From positions 3,162,001 through 3,226,000 of the forward strand of contig NZ_SHKK01000001.1 of assembly GCF_004217135.1 (NCBI RefSeq): DNA of 64,000 bases, written 5' to 3'. Under the pieces are notes generated by a model that saw nothing but the letters and a program-made list of their open reading frames with translations, was not told where the DNA came from and did not search any database. This stretch comes from Micromonospora violae. Its GTDB lineage: Bacteria; Actinomycetota; Actinomycetes; Mycobacteriales; Micromonosporaceae. The translations under genes and the position numbers were made by a program. The first letter of the stretch is position 1. Each line of letters opens with the position of its first letter. This document shows positions 63,699 to 64,000 of the stretch, one piece after another.

Positions 63699-64000
63699 CT
63701 TCGAGACCCACGCCCCAACCAGCAACACGGAGGAACCCGGCCCCGCGCCGGGCCCTCAGCATGCCAACAAAGCGGCAACAGAAACGCAACCAACTTCATC
63801 GAACAGCAGCTATGGATTCCCACTCGAGTGAAAGACCGAGGCTAATCCTCGAAGGAGACCTGCGCGCCGCCGCTGGGCTATATCCTCCGGGGCCTGGCAC
63901 TGGATTTCCTGCCCGACGAAAGTCGCGAGGAGTTGGGGCACCTTGCCTGCGGCCGAGCGGGGGCGCAGGTGGTGAGCGCCACGGATGCGGCCGGCGGGGA
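63699..64000. other. Window end with a possible partial gene
   Basis: No clear gene starts here. A plus-strand frame after 63860 (PLGYILRGLALDFLPDESRE, then ELGHLACGRAGAQ) is open to the window end and looks protein-like, but I see no start codon with a ribosome site. Confidence 0.3.

Overview
The window is high-GC DNA with GTG and TTG starts, AGGAGG-type ribosome sites and actinomycete gene families (DevR/DevS, SARP-NB-ARC-TPR regulators, F420-type nitroreductase, spore-associated secreted protein). It reads as a filamentous actinomycete, most likely Micromonosporaceae; the family assignment is inference. No rRNA, tRNA or CRISPR array was seen.

Region 1 (about 1.7-21.9 kb) is a hypoxia/dormancy and fermentation island. 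A DosR/DevR-type response regulator and a DevS/DosT-type haem-GAF histidine kinase bracket adhE, phosphoketolase, ppdK, pflB, two Acg-type nitroreductases, a deazaflavin-type nitroreductase, a universal stress protein and two DoxX-like membrane proteins. Six genes have a 14-bp GGGnC-n4-GnCCC-like palindrome upstream, and in four of them it ends 83-87 bases before the start codon. The island carries scars: the pyruvate-formate-lyase activase gene is frameshifted and truncated, two universal-stress-protein tails are left behind, and one nitroreductase has a foreign N-terminus.

Region 2 (21.9-36 kb) is a peptide/secretion region. A SARP regulator precedes a 78-residue peptide with eight cysteines, then an intergenic hairpin, a membrane thioredoxin, an ABC exporter, a minimal S26 signal peptidase and a MauE-like membrane redox protein. 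This looks like a complete expression, export, cleavage and disulfide-folding cassette for a cysteine-rich peptide, and is the best candidate here for an undescribed system. An HTH-NTPase, a GNAT, a second SARP regulator and two small secreted proteins lie around it.

Region 3 (36.3-47.7 kb) starts with an IS256 remnant fused to the tail of a probable PIN-like gene and continues as an arsenic island: two arsenate reductases, Acr3, an ArsR-phosphatase fusion, three further ArsR regulators, two flavoproteins, an ArsN1-like acetyltransferase, an M28 metallopeptidase, an MFS exporter and small cysteine-rich proteins. A CCG signature is shared between one small protein and the tail of a flavoprotein.

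Region 4 (47.7-64 kb) is a mobile-element graveyard: one complete IS701-type element with a HEAT-repeat passenger and a CTAG target duplication, one complete IS5-type element with a likely programmed frameshift, and remnants of IS630, IS110, IS256, IS701, IS1380 and serine recombinases. Intact host genes among them encode BON, PRC-barrel, TetR, DUF808, SUKH and small membrane or secreted proteins. A frameshifted nucleotidyltransferase with a truncated partner suggests a dead toxin-antitoxin-like module. Related IS630 tails lie near both ends of the window.
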